From Acidobacteriota bacterium (GTDB taxonomy: Bacteria > Acidobacteriota > Terriglobia > UBA7540), in contig JAJYJL010000015.1 of NCBI GenBank assembly GCA_021789565.1, positions 1 through 22,077 on the forward strand: DNA of 22,077 nucleotides, in the 5' to 3' direction. The translations under genes and the position numbers were made by a program. Of the stretch, positions 16,185 to 22,077 are shown piece by piece. The notes under the pieces are model-generated. The model was not told the origin of the DNA. It was given only the letters and a program-made list of their open reading frames with translations, and did no database searches. Position 1 is the stretch's first letter. Every line of letters starts with the position of its first letter.

Positions 16185-16940
16185 TTACCGATCAAGAAGT
16201 AGAACCCCGATTCCGTACCCGCCCTGTTGTGGGTCCTCGATGAATTCCTGGTGCCGGTAGCCGGACTTGATCTCGCGCCAGAATTGCGGCACTCCGCCAA
16301 CACATTCCGGCGGACCCTCGACAATGTCATGGAAGGCGATCACCCCGCCCTTTTTCACCAGCGGCGCGTACATTTCAAAGTCCTTTTTGACGCCCTCGTA
16401 GCGGTGGTCGCCGTCGATAAAGAGGTAGTCGAGGGGCCTTCCGTCAAACACTTCTCCCAGCCGCCTGCGCATCCAGAACTGGTGTGAATCCCCGCGAATC
16501 AGGTGCAGGTGCTGCCTGCGGCGCGCAAAGCACTCGTAGAACCACTGGCGCGTCCCGCTGTAGCCCCCGCCAAATTCCCCGCCTTCCAGGTCAATGCTGG
16601 CGATGGTGGCCGTGGGGCTGGCCAGGCGCGTGAGGAAGAGCAGCGTGCCGCCGAACGCCGTGCCGATCTCGAGCGCCCGCTGCGGCCGCAATTCAGAAAG
16701 AATTTCGCCCAGCGCCATTAATTCGCTGCGGACCTGGATGGCCCTGAAAAAGTAGTTTTCGAAGACGAAATCGACCAGTGCGGGCAAGCCCTGCCGCCTC
16801 CCCACCAGCAGGTAGCGCGCCCACGCCCAGCCGACCCTCAGCCTCCAGGTGAGCTTGTAGCGCAGCGTGTAGTTCTGAGGCGCCATCTCTTGGGCAGGCT
16901 CGTTCACCATGCGGGTTTCAGCAATAGTTTGATCTGCCAT
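16185..16940 (-). CDS. Class I SAM-dependent methyltransferase (cephalosporin-hydroxylase/Methyltransf_24-like)
   Basis: The predicted protein has 251 residues. The Rossmann core reads RALEIGTAFGGTLLFLTRLA (motif I), IASIDLEGGEFGGGYSGT, LHLIRGDSH, then DYLFIDGDHRYEGVKKDFEM and VIAFHDIVEGPP. The IDGDHxYEGVxxD element is characteristic of Methyltransf_24/CmcI-like O-methyltransferases in sugar modification loci. It probably methylates a sugar hydroxyl in this glycan. The start is ATG 16940 with GGAGGGAAA directly upstream; a TTG at 16964 is in frame but lacks such a site. Its first codons (MADQT) overlap, in another frame, a remnant of a wzx 3' end, and the same residues recur in the short frame at 17729-17827. 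It lies 57 nt after the stop of the other methyltransferase gene. Confidence 0.88.
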   Translation of the reverse strand: MADQTIAETRMVNEPAQEMAPQNYTLRYKLTWRLRVGWAWARYLLVGRRQGLPALVDFVFENYFFRAIQVRSELMALGEILSELRPQRALEIGTAFGGTLLFLTRLASPTATIASIDLEGGEFGGGYSGTRQWFYECFARRRQHLHLIRGDSHQFWMRRRLGEVFDGRPLDYLFIDGDHRYEGVKKDFEMYAPLVKKGGVIAFHDIVEGPPECVGGVPQFWREIKSGYRHQEFIEDPQQGGYGIGVLLLDR

Positions 16941-16981
16941 TTTCCCTCCAGGTTGAGAACGCAATACCAGATAACAAGCAG
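16904..16981 (-). pseudogene. Remnant of a wzx C-terminus overlapping the methyltransferase start
   Basis: Read one frame off the methyltransferase, these 78 bases encode 25 residues and a TGA. They align without gaps to the last 25 residues of the intact flippase, 13 identical, including VLxL, KWQI and LLK/LWLK. The DNA alignment of 16924-16980 with 17811-17867 has 43 of 57 identities, with most mismatches being transitions. No further flippase sequence lies upstream because the other methyltransferase gene ends at 16998. This is best read as the 3' tail left from a second, diverged wzx copy. Confidence 0.7.
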
Positions 16982-16997
16982 ATCGTGCGCATGCTCA

Positions 16998-17732
16998 TTA
17001 TATTCGCGCGGCGTTGTGACCCTTCCCTGTTGCCCGCCCCAGCTTGCCCTTGACTTGCCCTAATAGTTTCTCAAGCCGAGAAACCGATGCCGGCTCGCCT
17101 ATCTGACGCGCCAATTTTTTAGTGTGGGTACCGCGTTCGAATACGGCAACGCTGTCGTAGAAATGCATCGATAGCGTCGAATTGGTAAACTCGGTCGGCG
17201 GCTGGGCGCCACGGGTGTGGTCGGCGTTCAACTCGTCGATTAGGTTTTTGCACAGCTCGATGAACGTCGAAGGGTTGCGTAGTCCGCCTTCATATTCCTC
17301 CCAGTAGGCAGTATGCAGATCCTCCACCATGTATATCCCGTTCCTCGCCATTTGGGGGTATAGAAACTGGAAAGAGGCAATAATGTGACTCATTACGTGA
17401 CTGCCGTCATCAAGAACGATGTCAGGCGCACCGACTTCGTCAATCAGACCTTGAAGGAACTGATAGTCCTGTTGCGGCCCGATGTACACCTCGATCTGAT
17501 CCTCCTCAAACATCTTGCATCCCGGATTAATGTCGATGCCGATGATTCTTGCGTGAGGGCCAAAATATCGCTTCCACATTTGCAGGGACCCGCCCTGCCC
17601 GCAACCTATTTCAATGAAAGTGACCGGCTTATATACGAAGTCTTTGAAATGGCGTTCATAGATAGGGAAGTAATGCTTCCATTTATGGATAATCCTTTTG
17701 TCGTTGTTTAGGAAGTCAGACCAAAGAGTCAT
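16998..17732 (-). CDS. Class I SAM-dependent methyltransferase (MycE-like sugar O-methyltransferase family)
   Basis: The predicted protein has 244 residues. Motif I is TFIEIGCGQGGSLQMWKRYF, with IIGIDINPGC for ribose binding. IVLDDGSHVMSHII follows, then YMVEDLHTAYW. The Asp/Glu/Asp residues in DDGSH and VEDLH match the metal-binding catalytic set of mycinamicin/macrocin-type sugar O-methyltransferases. It therefore probably methylates a hydroxyl of a sugar in this glycan. The ATG at 17732 forms an ATGA overlap with the stop of the short frame 17729-17827. Sampled stretches are clearly lower in GC than the flippase gene (about 35-53% against about 70% by hand count), so it may have arrived separately. 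It is flanked by the two copies of the wzx end. Confidence 0.85.
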   Translation of the reverse strand: MTLWSDFLNNDKRIIHKWKHYFPIYERHFKDFVYKPVTFIEIGCGQGGSLQMWKRYFGPHARIIGIDINPGCKMFEEDQIEVYIGPQQDYQFLQGLIDEVGAPDIVLDDGSHVMSHIIASFQFLYPQMARNGIYMVEDLHTAYWEEYEGGLRNPSTFIELCKNLIDELNADHTRGAQPPTEFTNSTLSMHFYDSVAVFERGTHTKKLARQIGEPASVSRLEKLLGQVKGKLGRATGKGHNAARI

Positions 17733-17827
17733 CGGCCACCCCCAACACCTTCAGGGACACCTCGCACCTCTGCCCTGCAAATGGTCCCCCTCAGCGCGCT
17801 ACTTTGAGCCATAGTCTGATCTGCCAT
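17729..17827 (-). CDS. Short frame (32 codons) bridging wzx and the methyltransferase; probable methyltransferase N-terminal stub
   Basis: It starts at ATG 17827 inside the last codons of wzx, overlapping it by 37 bp, and ends with a TGA that forms an ATGA overlap with the next gene's start at 17732. GGATGAG precedes the ATG. The first residues are MADQTMAQSS, matching MADQTIAET at the start of the methyltransferase at 16940; the remainder (ALRGTICRAEVRGVPEG) matches nothing I recognise. It may be only the leftover start of a displaced methyltransferase gene, or it may be translated as a coupling peptide between wzx and the next gene. Confidence 0.45.
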   Translation of the reverse strand: MADQTMAQSSALRGTICRAEVRGVPEGVGGGR

Positions 17828-19341
17828 TTCTCATCCAAATCGAGGACGTAATGCCACGTAGCAAACAGGAATGCGCCACCCAGGACCACCGCGAAAGCGG
17901 CGTTGGTGATGAAAGCCTGGCTGGAAGTCCAAAGCAGCCCGAAACCCGCAGCCAGGGCCGCAAGGGTCCCCAGGCTGCGCCTTAACTCCCTGCCGGCCAG
18001 CAGGCGGGCGGGAGTGCGGGTGAGCCAGCAGGCCGCCGCGATGAGCAGGACGAAATCGAGGGTGACGCGGATGGCCCAGGCGAGCGCCGCGCCGGGCAGG
18101 CCGAAGCGCGTGACCAGGAACCAGGCCAAGGCAACGTGAAGGGGAAGCTCCGCGAGATGCAATTTCGCCGTCAGGTCCGGCCGCCCGATCCCATTGAGAA
18201 GATTCGAAGGGACGTAGGCAAGAGCGTTGATGAGCACTCCAACGGCCAGGATTTGAAGGACCATTGTGCCTTCAGCGGCAAACCTGGCGCCCAGCCAGAG
18301 AGTGAGCAACGGGCGGGCGAAGAAAATCAGCGCCACGGCTGCCGGGCCCACGGTGAGGAGGATGAACTTGAGAGAACGGAGCAGAGCGTTCCTGATCCAC
18401 TCATGATCGCCGCGGCCATGGGAGGTGCTGAAGGCCGGGAAGAGCGTGGCCACGAGGCTGCCGGGGAGAATGCTCAGCTTGCTCGAAATCATGAAAGGCG
18501 GCGTATAAAAGCCGACGGCGGCAATGGAGACGAGGGCGCCGATAAGGAATCGGTCAAAATAAACCAGGATGGGGCCGACCGCGCCGGAGACGGTGACCCA
18601 GCCGCCGTAGCCGAGCAGCGAGCGAACAAGGCTGCGATCGAACGAGAGGCGTGCGCGGAGGACGGGATGGAGGCGGAAGCACATGGCCAGTAGAATGGCG
18701 ATGGCGGCGATCCGCGCCAGGACCAGGAAAAACACGATGGCCGGGAGCCCAAAGCCCAGTTCGAGCGCCACGACCGGCAAAAGATAGGTGAGGGCGCTGG
18801 AAGGAACGGCCAGGGCGTTGAGCAGGTCGAAGCGCTGGCTGGCGGCCAGCACGCCGCGGAGCGATCCGCTGGCAAAATCAATGGGCAGGGCGGCGGCCAT
18901 GATGAGGAAAATGAGGTGCGCCTGCGGATGGAGCGAGGCGGGAATCTTGAGCAGGCGGTCGACCAGCAGGGGAGAAGCCGCGGCCAGCAGGACCCCCGCC
19001 CCAAGGCCCATGCACGTCTGGCTGAAAAGCGCGGTCCACACCAGGCCGGGAAGCTTTTCCATTTCGCCCTTGCCCAGGAGTTCCGCCACAAACTTGGTGG
19101 TGGCCGGGCCAATGCCCAGATCAAACAGCGCAAAGTAGCCCACCACCATCCAGGCCAGCGACAGCAGACCAAAACGGTCGGGACCCAAATGCCGGATGAC
19201 GTAGGGCATGGTCGCAATGCCCACCAGCAAGGGTACCACCCGGCCAATGAGGTTCAGCAGCGTGTTGTGCGCCAGGCGGCGTCCGCTGACGTCAACCTGC
19301 GGCACAGATACCGGCGGAATGGGCTGGGGAATGTCACTCAT
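17791..19341 (-). CDS. Wzx-type polysaccharide flippase (MOP superfamily)
   Basis: The predicted protein has 516 residues with about 12-14 transmembrane segments. The N-terminal part reads RLAHNTLLNLIGRVVPLLVG, then YVIRHLGPDRFGLLSLAWMVVGYFALFDLG, followed by TTKFVAELLGKGE. This RfbX/polysaccharide-synthesis-protein pattern marks oligosaccharide translocases that flip undecaprenyl-linked repeat units to the periplasmic side. A hydrophilic C-terminus ends EKWQIRLWLKVAR. I chose ATG 19341 (MSDIPQPIP); an in-frame GTG at 19362 is an alternative, and neither has a strong ribosome site. It is the first gene of the long operon, preceded by a structured GC-rich leader and a promoter about 390 bp upstream. 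Its last codons are duplicated at 16904-16981. GC is high throughout, unlike the adjacent methyltransferase gene. Confidence 0.9.
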   Translation of the reverse strand: MSDIPQPIPPVSVPQVDVSGRRLAHNTLLNLIGRVVPLLVGIATMPYVIRHLGPDRFGLLSLAWMVVGYFALFDLGIGPATTKFVAELLGKGEMEKLPGLVWTALFSQTCMGLGAGVLLAAASPLLVDRLLKIPASLHPQAHLIFLIMAAALPIDFASGSLRGVLAASQRFDLLNALAVPSSALTYLLPVVALELGFGLPAIVFFLVLARIAAIAILLAMCFRLHPVLRARLSFDRSLVRSLLGYGGWVTVSGAVGPILVYFDRFLIGALVSIAAVGFYTPPFMISSKLSILPGSLVATLFPAFSTSHGRGDHEWIRNALLRSLKFILLTVGPAAVALIFFARPLLTLWLGARFAAEGTMVLQILAVGVLINALAYVPSNLLNGIGRPDLTAKLHLAELPLHVALAWFLVTRFGLPGAALAWAIRVTLDFVLLIAAACWLTRTPARLLAGRELRRSLGTLAALAAGFGLLWTSSQAFITNAAFAVVLGGAFLFATWHYVLDLDEKWQIRLWLKVAR

Positions 19342-19418
19342 GGTAAAAGACTTCGGCCGCACCAGGCGGCGCTAGCCAAGGTGAAGCTTGGGGCTGAAAG
19401 AGCCGCGGCGGGCCATAG

Positions 19419-19637
19419 GGCTCCGGCAGCCGCCAGATGGGGCGTCGGCAGTGCGGCCATGGGCTCCGGGAGCCACCGCCGGGCCGTCGGCACGAGCGGC
19501 GGCGCGGCGGGTGGTACGAGCGGCCGTCGGCAGTGCGGCGGCGTGAGCGGCCACAGGCTCCGGGAGCCGCCGAGGAGGCCGTCGGCACCGCGGCCGGTGG
19601 TACGAGCGGCCGGGCGGCGGGAGGTACGAGCCTCCAT
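19419..19637. repeat. GC-rich imperfect palindromic repeat array in the wzx leader
   Basis: Three short motifs recur in order. The palindrome GGCTCCGGGAGCC is at 19462-19474 and 19556-19568, with a variant GGCTCCGGCAGCC at 19419-19431. GCCGTCGGCA is at 19483-19492, 19523-19532 and 19578-19587. GGTACGAGC is at 19513, 19599 and 19623. The palindromes start 43 and 94 bp apart, as if the unit is roughly 43-47 bp with one member degenerated. Frames stay open through it on both strands, but as low-complexity Arg/Pro/Ala-rich translations, so I do not call genes. It lies between the promoter at 19733-19761 and the wzx start and would form RNA hairpins in the leader. Confidence 0.75.
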
Positions 19638-19684
19638 AGATAGGCTACAGCACCCCAAAAGGCGGCCAAATGGGACGTCCGGCA

Positions 19685-19698
19685 TTTTGTGGACAAAA
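19685..19698. promoter_or_regulatory. Perfect palindrome TTTTGT-GG-ACAAAA in the wzx leader
   Basis: Six-base arms are fully complementary around GG, about 35 bp downstream of the -10 of the predicted wzx promoter. The position suits an operator or an RNA hairpin; nothing identifies the binding protein. Confidence 0.35.
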
Positions 19699-19732
19699 AT
19701 TCCATATTTTGTAAAGTATTGATTATAAATAA

Positions 19733-19761
19733 TTTATAGTTTTAGGTCGAAATTTTGTCAG
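19733..19761 (-). promoter_or_regulatory. Predicted sigma70-type promoter of the wzx operon
   Basis: On the minus strand CTGACA (19756-19761) and TATAAA (19733-19738) are separated by 17 nt, each one base from consensus, in a strongly AT-rich stretch between two GC-rich regions. The -10 lies within a perfect 15-bp palindrome, TATAAATAATTTATA (19724-19738), which may itself be an operator. The transcript leader to wzx would be about 385 nt. No ops/JUMPstart (GGCGGTAG) element was found in it. Confidence 0.6.
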
Positions 19762-19781
19762 TCTTAAAAAAGTTGTATTAT

Positions 19782-19800
19782 TTTGACACATTGTGTAAAA
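19782..19800. promoter_or_regulatory. AT-rich inverted repeat after the epimerase gene
   Basis: TTTTGACACA-TTGTGTAAAA contains the perfect core ACACA-T-TGTGT (19786-19796) and lies 34-44 nt past the epimerase stop, just upstream of the wzx promoter -35. It could be an operator for wzx. It could also be a weak terminator hairpin of the epimerase unit, since a T6 run follows about 14 nt later on the minus strand, though the stem is GC-poor for that. Confidence 0.35.
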
Positions 19801-19829
19801 TTTGCACTCTCAGTCATTTTGCCCCGAAG

Positions 19830-20897
19830 TCATAAGCCGGCACCTTGCGAAGCGCTCAACCGCGGCTCGGCCGGATGCACGGTGCGCTCGGTGAGCACGG
19901 AATCGAGCATGGCGCGTACCTGGTCGCGGTCTTTGGTGGAGAAATACCAGTCGATGGTTTGCCGCAGGCCGTCCATGAATTTCACCTGCGGCTCCCACCC
20001 GAGCAGCTTTTTGGCCAGCGTGTTATCGGCCACGCGGTTCATGGGGCCAGTGGGCATCTCGGGATGGAACTCGATGCGCGGGCTGATCTTTGTGTAGCGG
20101 TGCACTTCGTGCACGGCGTCAATCACGCGAGTGCGTTCCATCGTCCCGAGGTTCACCGCCGAGCCGTCATCAATTTTTTCCGCTGCCAGAATGGTGCCGC
20201 TAACGATGTCGCTCACGTGTGTCCAGTTGCGAATCTGCTCGCCGTTTCCCCACACGACGTAAGGATCCTGCCCGATAAAGGCGCGCGCGATCATGGCAAT
20301 CACGGCGTGGTTTTCATGCCCGCGCTCGCCGTAGACGGTGAAGTATCGGCAGGAGGCGGACTTCATGCCGTAGTCTTTGTAGTAGGCCTGCAAGGTCATC
20401 TCCGCCATCAGCTTGGCCCAGCCGTACATGTTGTCGGCATCATAGGGTGGCCCCACCATGCCTTCTGTGAGATAGAGGATTTGCGAAGTGTCGGTCTGAA
20501 TGTGATTGGGATAGACGCAGCCGGATGATGCGTAAACCACTTTATCCACCCCCGCCGTGCGCGCGGCGCGGAAGAGCATGCCGTCCAGCGTGAGGTTGGT
20601 GGCGCAGGCGGCCTGGTGCAGGTCCACGTAGCCGCGGCCGCCGTGGTCTGCCGCCAGGTGGAAAATCACGTCAACGCCGTCCACGGATTTTTGTACCGCC
20701 TCCGCCTCCAGCAGGTCAGCATGAATGAACTCGATGCGTCCTTTATCAAGATGGGCCTTCAGATTTTCCCGCTTGCCGCTGCTGAGATTGTCCACCACGC
20801 GGATGCCCGCGCCCTTCTCGATGAGCGAGTCCACCAGGTGCGAGCCGATAAAAGAAGCACCGCCCGTCACAAGAACTTTTTTCCCAGTCCAATTCAT
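19830..20897 (-). CDS. NAD-dependent epimerase/dehydratase (extended SDR, nucleotide-sugar epimerase)
   Basis: The predicted protein has 355 residues. The NAD-binding loop is TGGASFIGSHL near residues 11-21, with Ser where most relatives have Gly. RVVDNLSSG, then HLAADHGGRGYV and the catalytic YGWAK (YxxxK) follow, with SSGCVYP upstream providing the catalytic Ser/Cys region. The active-site pattern resembles GDP-mannose 3,5-epimerase or UDP-sugar 4-epimerase relatives that make donor sugars in the cytoplasm. The exact sugar is not assignable. ATG 20897 has AAAGGAG seven nucleotides upstream, so the longer open frame to 21008 is unlikely to be used. It follows the WecG-like gene by 13 nt in the same unit. 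A short C-terminal tail (after about 330) is unconserved. Confidence 0.9.
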   Translation of the reverse strand: MNWTGKKVLVTGGASFIGSHLVDSLIEKGAGIRVVDNLSSGKRENLKAHLDKGRIEFIHADLLEAEAVQKSVDGVDVIFHLAADHGGRGYVDLHQAACATNLTLDGMLFRAARTAGVDKVVYASSGCVYPNHIQTDTSQILYLTEGMVGPPYDADNMYGWAKLMAEMTLQAYYKDYGMKSASCRYFTVYGERGHENHAVIAMIARAFIGQDPYVVWGNGEQIRNWTHVSDIVSGTILAAEKIDDGSAVNLGTMERTRVIDAVHEVHRYTKISPRIEFHPEMPTGPMNRVADNTLAKKLLGWEPQVKFMDGLRQTIDWYFSTKDRDQVRAMLDSVLTERTVHPAEPRLSASQGAGL

Positions 20898-20910
20898 GGT
20901 CGTCTCCTTT

Positions 20911-21723
20911 TTAATCGTACTTACGGATTCCCTTGATTTCGAGGTAGGAATGCAGCGCAAACTGCGGACCGTACACCAGCGACCTGCGCCAGCACTTCTT
21001 CGGTTCACTCAACAGCCGCCAGAACCATTCGAGGCCCAGGTTGCTGACCGGCCTTGGCGCCTCTTTCACCTTGCCGGCAACAAACTTGAAAGCCGCTCCC
21101 ACAGCCACAATGACAGGAACCTTCAACTGGTTCCTGTGCTCATAGATCCAGCGTTCCTGCTTGGGGAGCCCCAGCCCCACCCAGAGAACGTCCGGCCTGG
21201 CCCGATTGATGGCCGCGATGATTTCCGCATCCTCCTCTTGAGTCAAAGCACGGAAAGGCGGGGAATAGCTTCCCGCAATCCTGAGCTTCGGGAACTGGTT
21301 CCGCAGGCGGGTTTCCAGCGCCTCCAGCACTTCATCCGTGTCGCCGTAGAAGTAGCTCGAATAACCTTTCTGGTTGGCCATTTCGCAGAATTTCAGCAGC
21401 AGGTCTGCGCCGCGGACCCGCCGGGGATCGCCACCCAGCTTTTTCCCGGCGACGCGGGCCGTCCACATGCCGTCGGGTATCGAGAGGGATGCCGATTCCA
21501 GAATCTCTCTGAAATCGGCCTTCTTGAATCCTTCGACGATGCCGTGAGAACTGGTCACTGCGATCCAATGTGATCGGTCGCGGTCCTCAATCCACCGGCC
21601 CATACACTCCAGCGTGCCTTCAACATCGACGCTGTGAACGGGCACACCGAGAACTCGGGCACAAGGGGGAAGATTCCATTTGCCAAGAGACACCGGGCTG
21701 GTCAAAACGGACGCCATGAGCAT
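20911..21723 (-). CDS. WecG/TagA/CpsF family glycosyltransferase (GT26)
   Basis: The predicted protein has 270 residues. Family motifs occur in order: RVLGVPVHSVDVEGTL at the start of the domain, SSHGIVEGFK, then IPDGMWTARVAG (the conserved Asp region), RVRGADLLLKF, YFYGDT and VLWVGLGLPKQERWI, ending GLEWFWRLLSEPKKCWRR. These enzymes transfer an N-acetylated amino sugar such as ManNAc or ManNAcA to the lipid-linked first sugar, as a peripheral inner-membrane protein. It probably makes the second linkage of the repeat unit. AAGGAG precedes both ATG 21723 (3 nt) and ATG 21717 (9 nt); either could be the start. It lies 10 nt after the upstream frame and 13 nt before the epimerase. Confidence 0.92.
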   Translation of the reverse strand: MLMASVLTSPVSLGKWNLPPCARVLGVPVHSVDVEGTLECMGRWIEDRDRSHWIAVTSSHGIVEGFKKADFREILESASLSIPDGMWTARVAGKKLGGDPRRVRGADLLLKFCEMANQKGYSSYFYGDTDEVLEALETRLRNQFPKLRIAGSYSPPFRALTQEEDAEIIAAINRARPDVLWVGLGLPKQERWIYEHRNQLKVPVIVAVGAAFKFVAGKVKEAPRPVSNLGLEWFWRLLSEPKKCWRRSLVYGPQFALHSYLEIKGIRKYD

Positions 21724-21733
21724 CTTCTCCTTT

Positions 21734-22077
21734 CTATCGATCTTCAGCGGGTGAGAACGCGGGCTGAGGCAGGGGCCTTCTGGCCAATCGGGCTTTCAGT
21801 TTGCGGACGGTACGCTTCCCTAGCCATGAAGGGACCTTGCCGGCGCGGACTTCCCATCCGCCCGAAAATGTGACCAGGAAAGAAAAGGCCACCAGGCGAA
21901 GGTCGATTTCGGAAAGCAGAGGTGGCAGATCGATCTCGTTGACACCAGCAATGCCAAGGCGACGTTCTTCAACTGCGTCAACCATATGTCTCCACCCATC
22001 GCGCCGCCCCATTCCTGATGTCATGCGCGGGAGGGCGGGATTACGGGCTGTGTTGCATAGACCGAGTCGCAAAACCG
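21734..22077 (-). CDS. Unrecognised protein, C-terminal part (5' end outside window)
   Basis: A frame open to the window edge ends in TAG at 21734, 10 nt before the WecG-like start, so it is probably the first visible member of that unit. About 114 codons are seen. The sequence has a mixed hydrophobic stretch (DLRLVAFSFLVTFSGGW) followed by a basic tail (SWLGKRTVRKLKARLARR) and Pro-rich end. Codon choice looks coding and the reading frame continues at the edge without a stop. I do not recognise the family; an initiating sugar transferase, which might be expected here, does not end this way. Confidence 0.5.
   Translation of the reverse strand, partial: VLRLGLCNTARNPALPRMTSGMGRRDGWRHMVDAVEERRLGIAGVNEIDLPPLLSEIDLRLVAFSFLVTFSGGWEVRAGKVPSWLGKRTVRKLKARLARRPLPQPAFSPAEDR

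Noticed and set aside
16139..16330. N-terminal extension of the GT2 gene at 15101
   Set aside because: It would run through the 3' end of the methyltransferase gene, and the GT2 homology starts at ATG 16138.
19334..19705. Overlapping minus- and plus-strand frames of 60-123 codons in the wzx leader
   Set aside because: They arise from the GC-rich repeats, read as Arg/Pro/Ala-rich sequence in several frames at once, and have no conserved features.
19341..19830. JUMPstart/ops element for RfaH control of the polysaccharide operon
   Set aside because: No GGCGGTAG sequence is present on the minus strand between the epimerase stop and the wzx start.
1..22077. CRISPR array, tRNA or rRNA genes, intact transposase
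   Set aside because: I looked for regular direct repeats with unique spacers, tRNA-like cloverleaf or CCA ends, and transposase motifs and saw none; the repeats at 19419-19637 lack unique spacers of constant length.

Overview
The window is about 22 kb of moderately GC-rich bacterial chromosome. Almost everything lies on the minus strand and most of it is one extracellular or surface polysaccharide (EPS/O-antigen-type) biosynthesis locus. I infer a soil-type Gram-negative, most likely Acidobacteriota. The grounds are the lipoprotein-type phosphodiesterase, the FecR-like secreted protein, the FkbM/GT4 mix and an intergenic element carrying the GTCATCCTGAGCGAAGCG motif that recurs in such genomes. 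This assignment is an inference and no rRNA or marker gene is present to confirm it.

Left part (1-5.5 kb). A truncated aminoglycoside/hydroxyurea-type phosphotransferase lies downstream of a lipoprotein of the alkaline-phosphatase/phosphodiesterase superfamily, both on the minus strand. Divergent from them is a ROK-family transcriptional regulator, the only clear plus-strand gene. The 434-bp divergent region holds an AT-rich inverted repeat that could be an operator. Then come a small palindromic-ended repeat element and a secreted FecR-like protein with a very good sigma70-type promoter overlapped by a duplicated AGTTATATC motif.

Core (5.8-19.4 kb, minus strand, read from right to left). 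The order is Wzx-like flippase, two different methyltransferases, two GT2 glycosyltransferases, two GT4 glycosyltransferases, FkbM methyltransferase, acyltransferase-3, a second FkbM methyltransferase, a third GT4, and an O-antigen ligase/Wzy-type membrane protein. Most adjacent genes overlap by 1-23 bp or are less than about 60 bp apart, so this looks like one long operon. A CTGACA-17-TATAAA promoter lies upstream of wzx, followed by a long leader containing GC-rich palindromic repeats. The predicted product is a lipid-linked repeat unit built by five glycosyltransferases, decorated by O-methylation and O-acylation, flipped by Wzx and polymerised or ligated by the Wzy/WaaL-like protein.

Right part (19.8-22.1 kb, minus strand). 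A nucleotide-sugar epimerase, a WecG/TagA/CpsF (GT26) glycosyltransferase and the 3' part of an unrecognised gene form an upstream transcription unit that probably supplies the same pathway. No initiating sugar-phosphate transferase and no Wza/Wzc-type export genes are visible.

The most unusual signal is at the wzx/methyltransferase junction. The last ~25 codons of wzx, together with the overlapping start of a methyltransferase gene, exist twice about 890 bp apart at about 75% identity, flanking a lower-GC methyltransferase gene. One copy is a wzx remnant plus the intact methyltransferase; the other is the intact wzx plus a 32-codon stub of a methyltransferase N-terminus. This reads as a scar of gene insertion or homologous recombination between related clusters.
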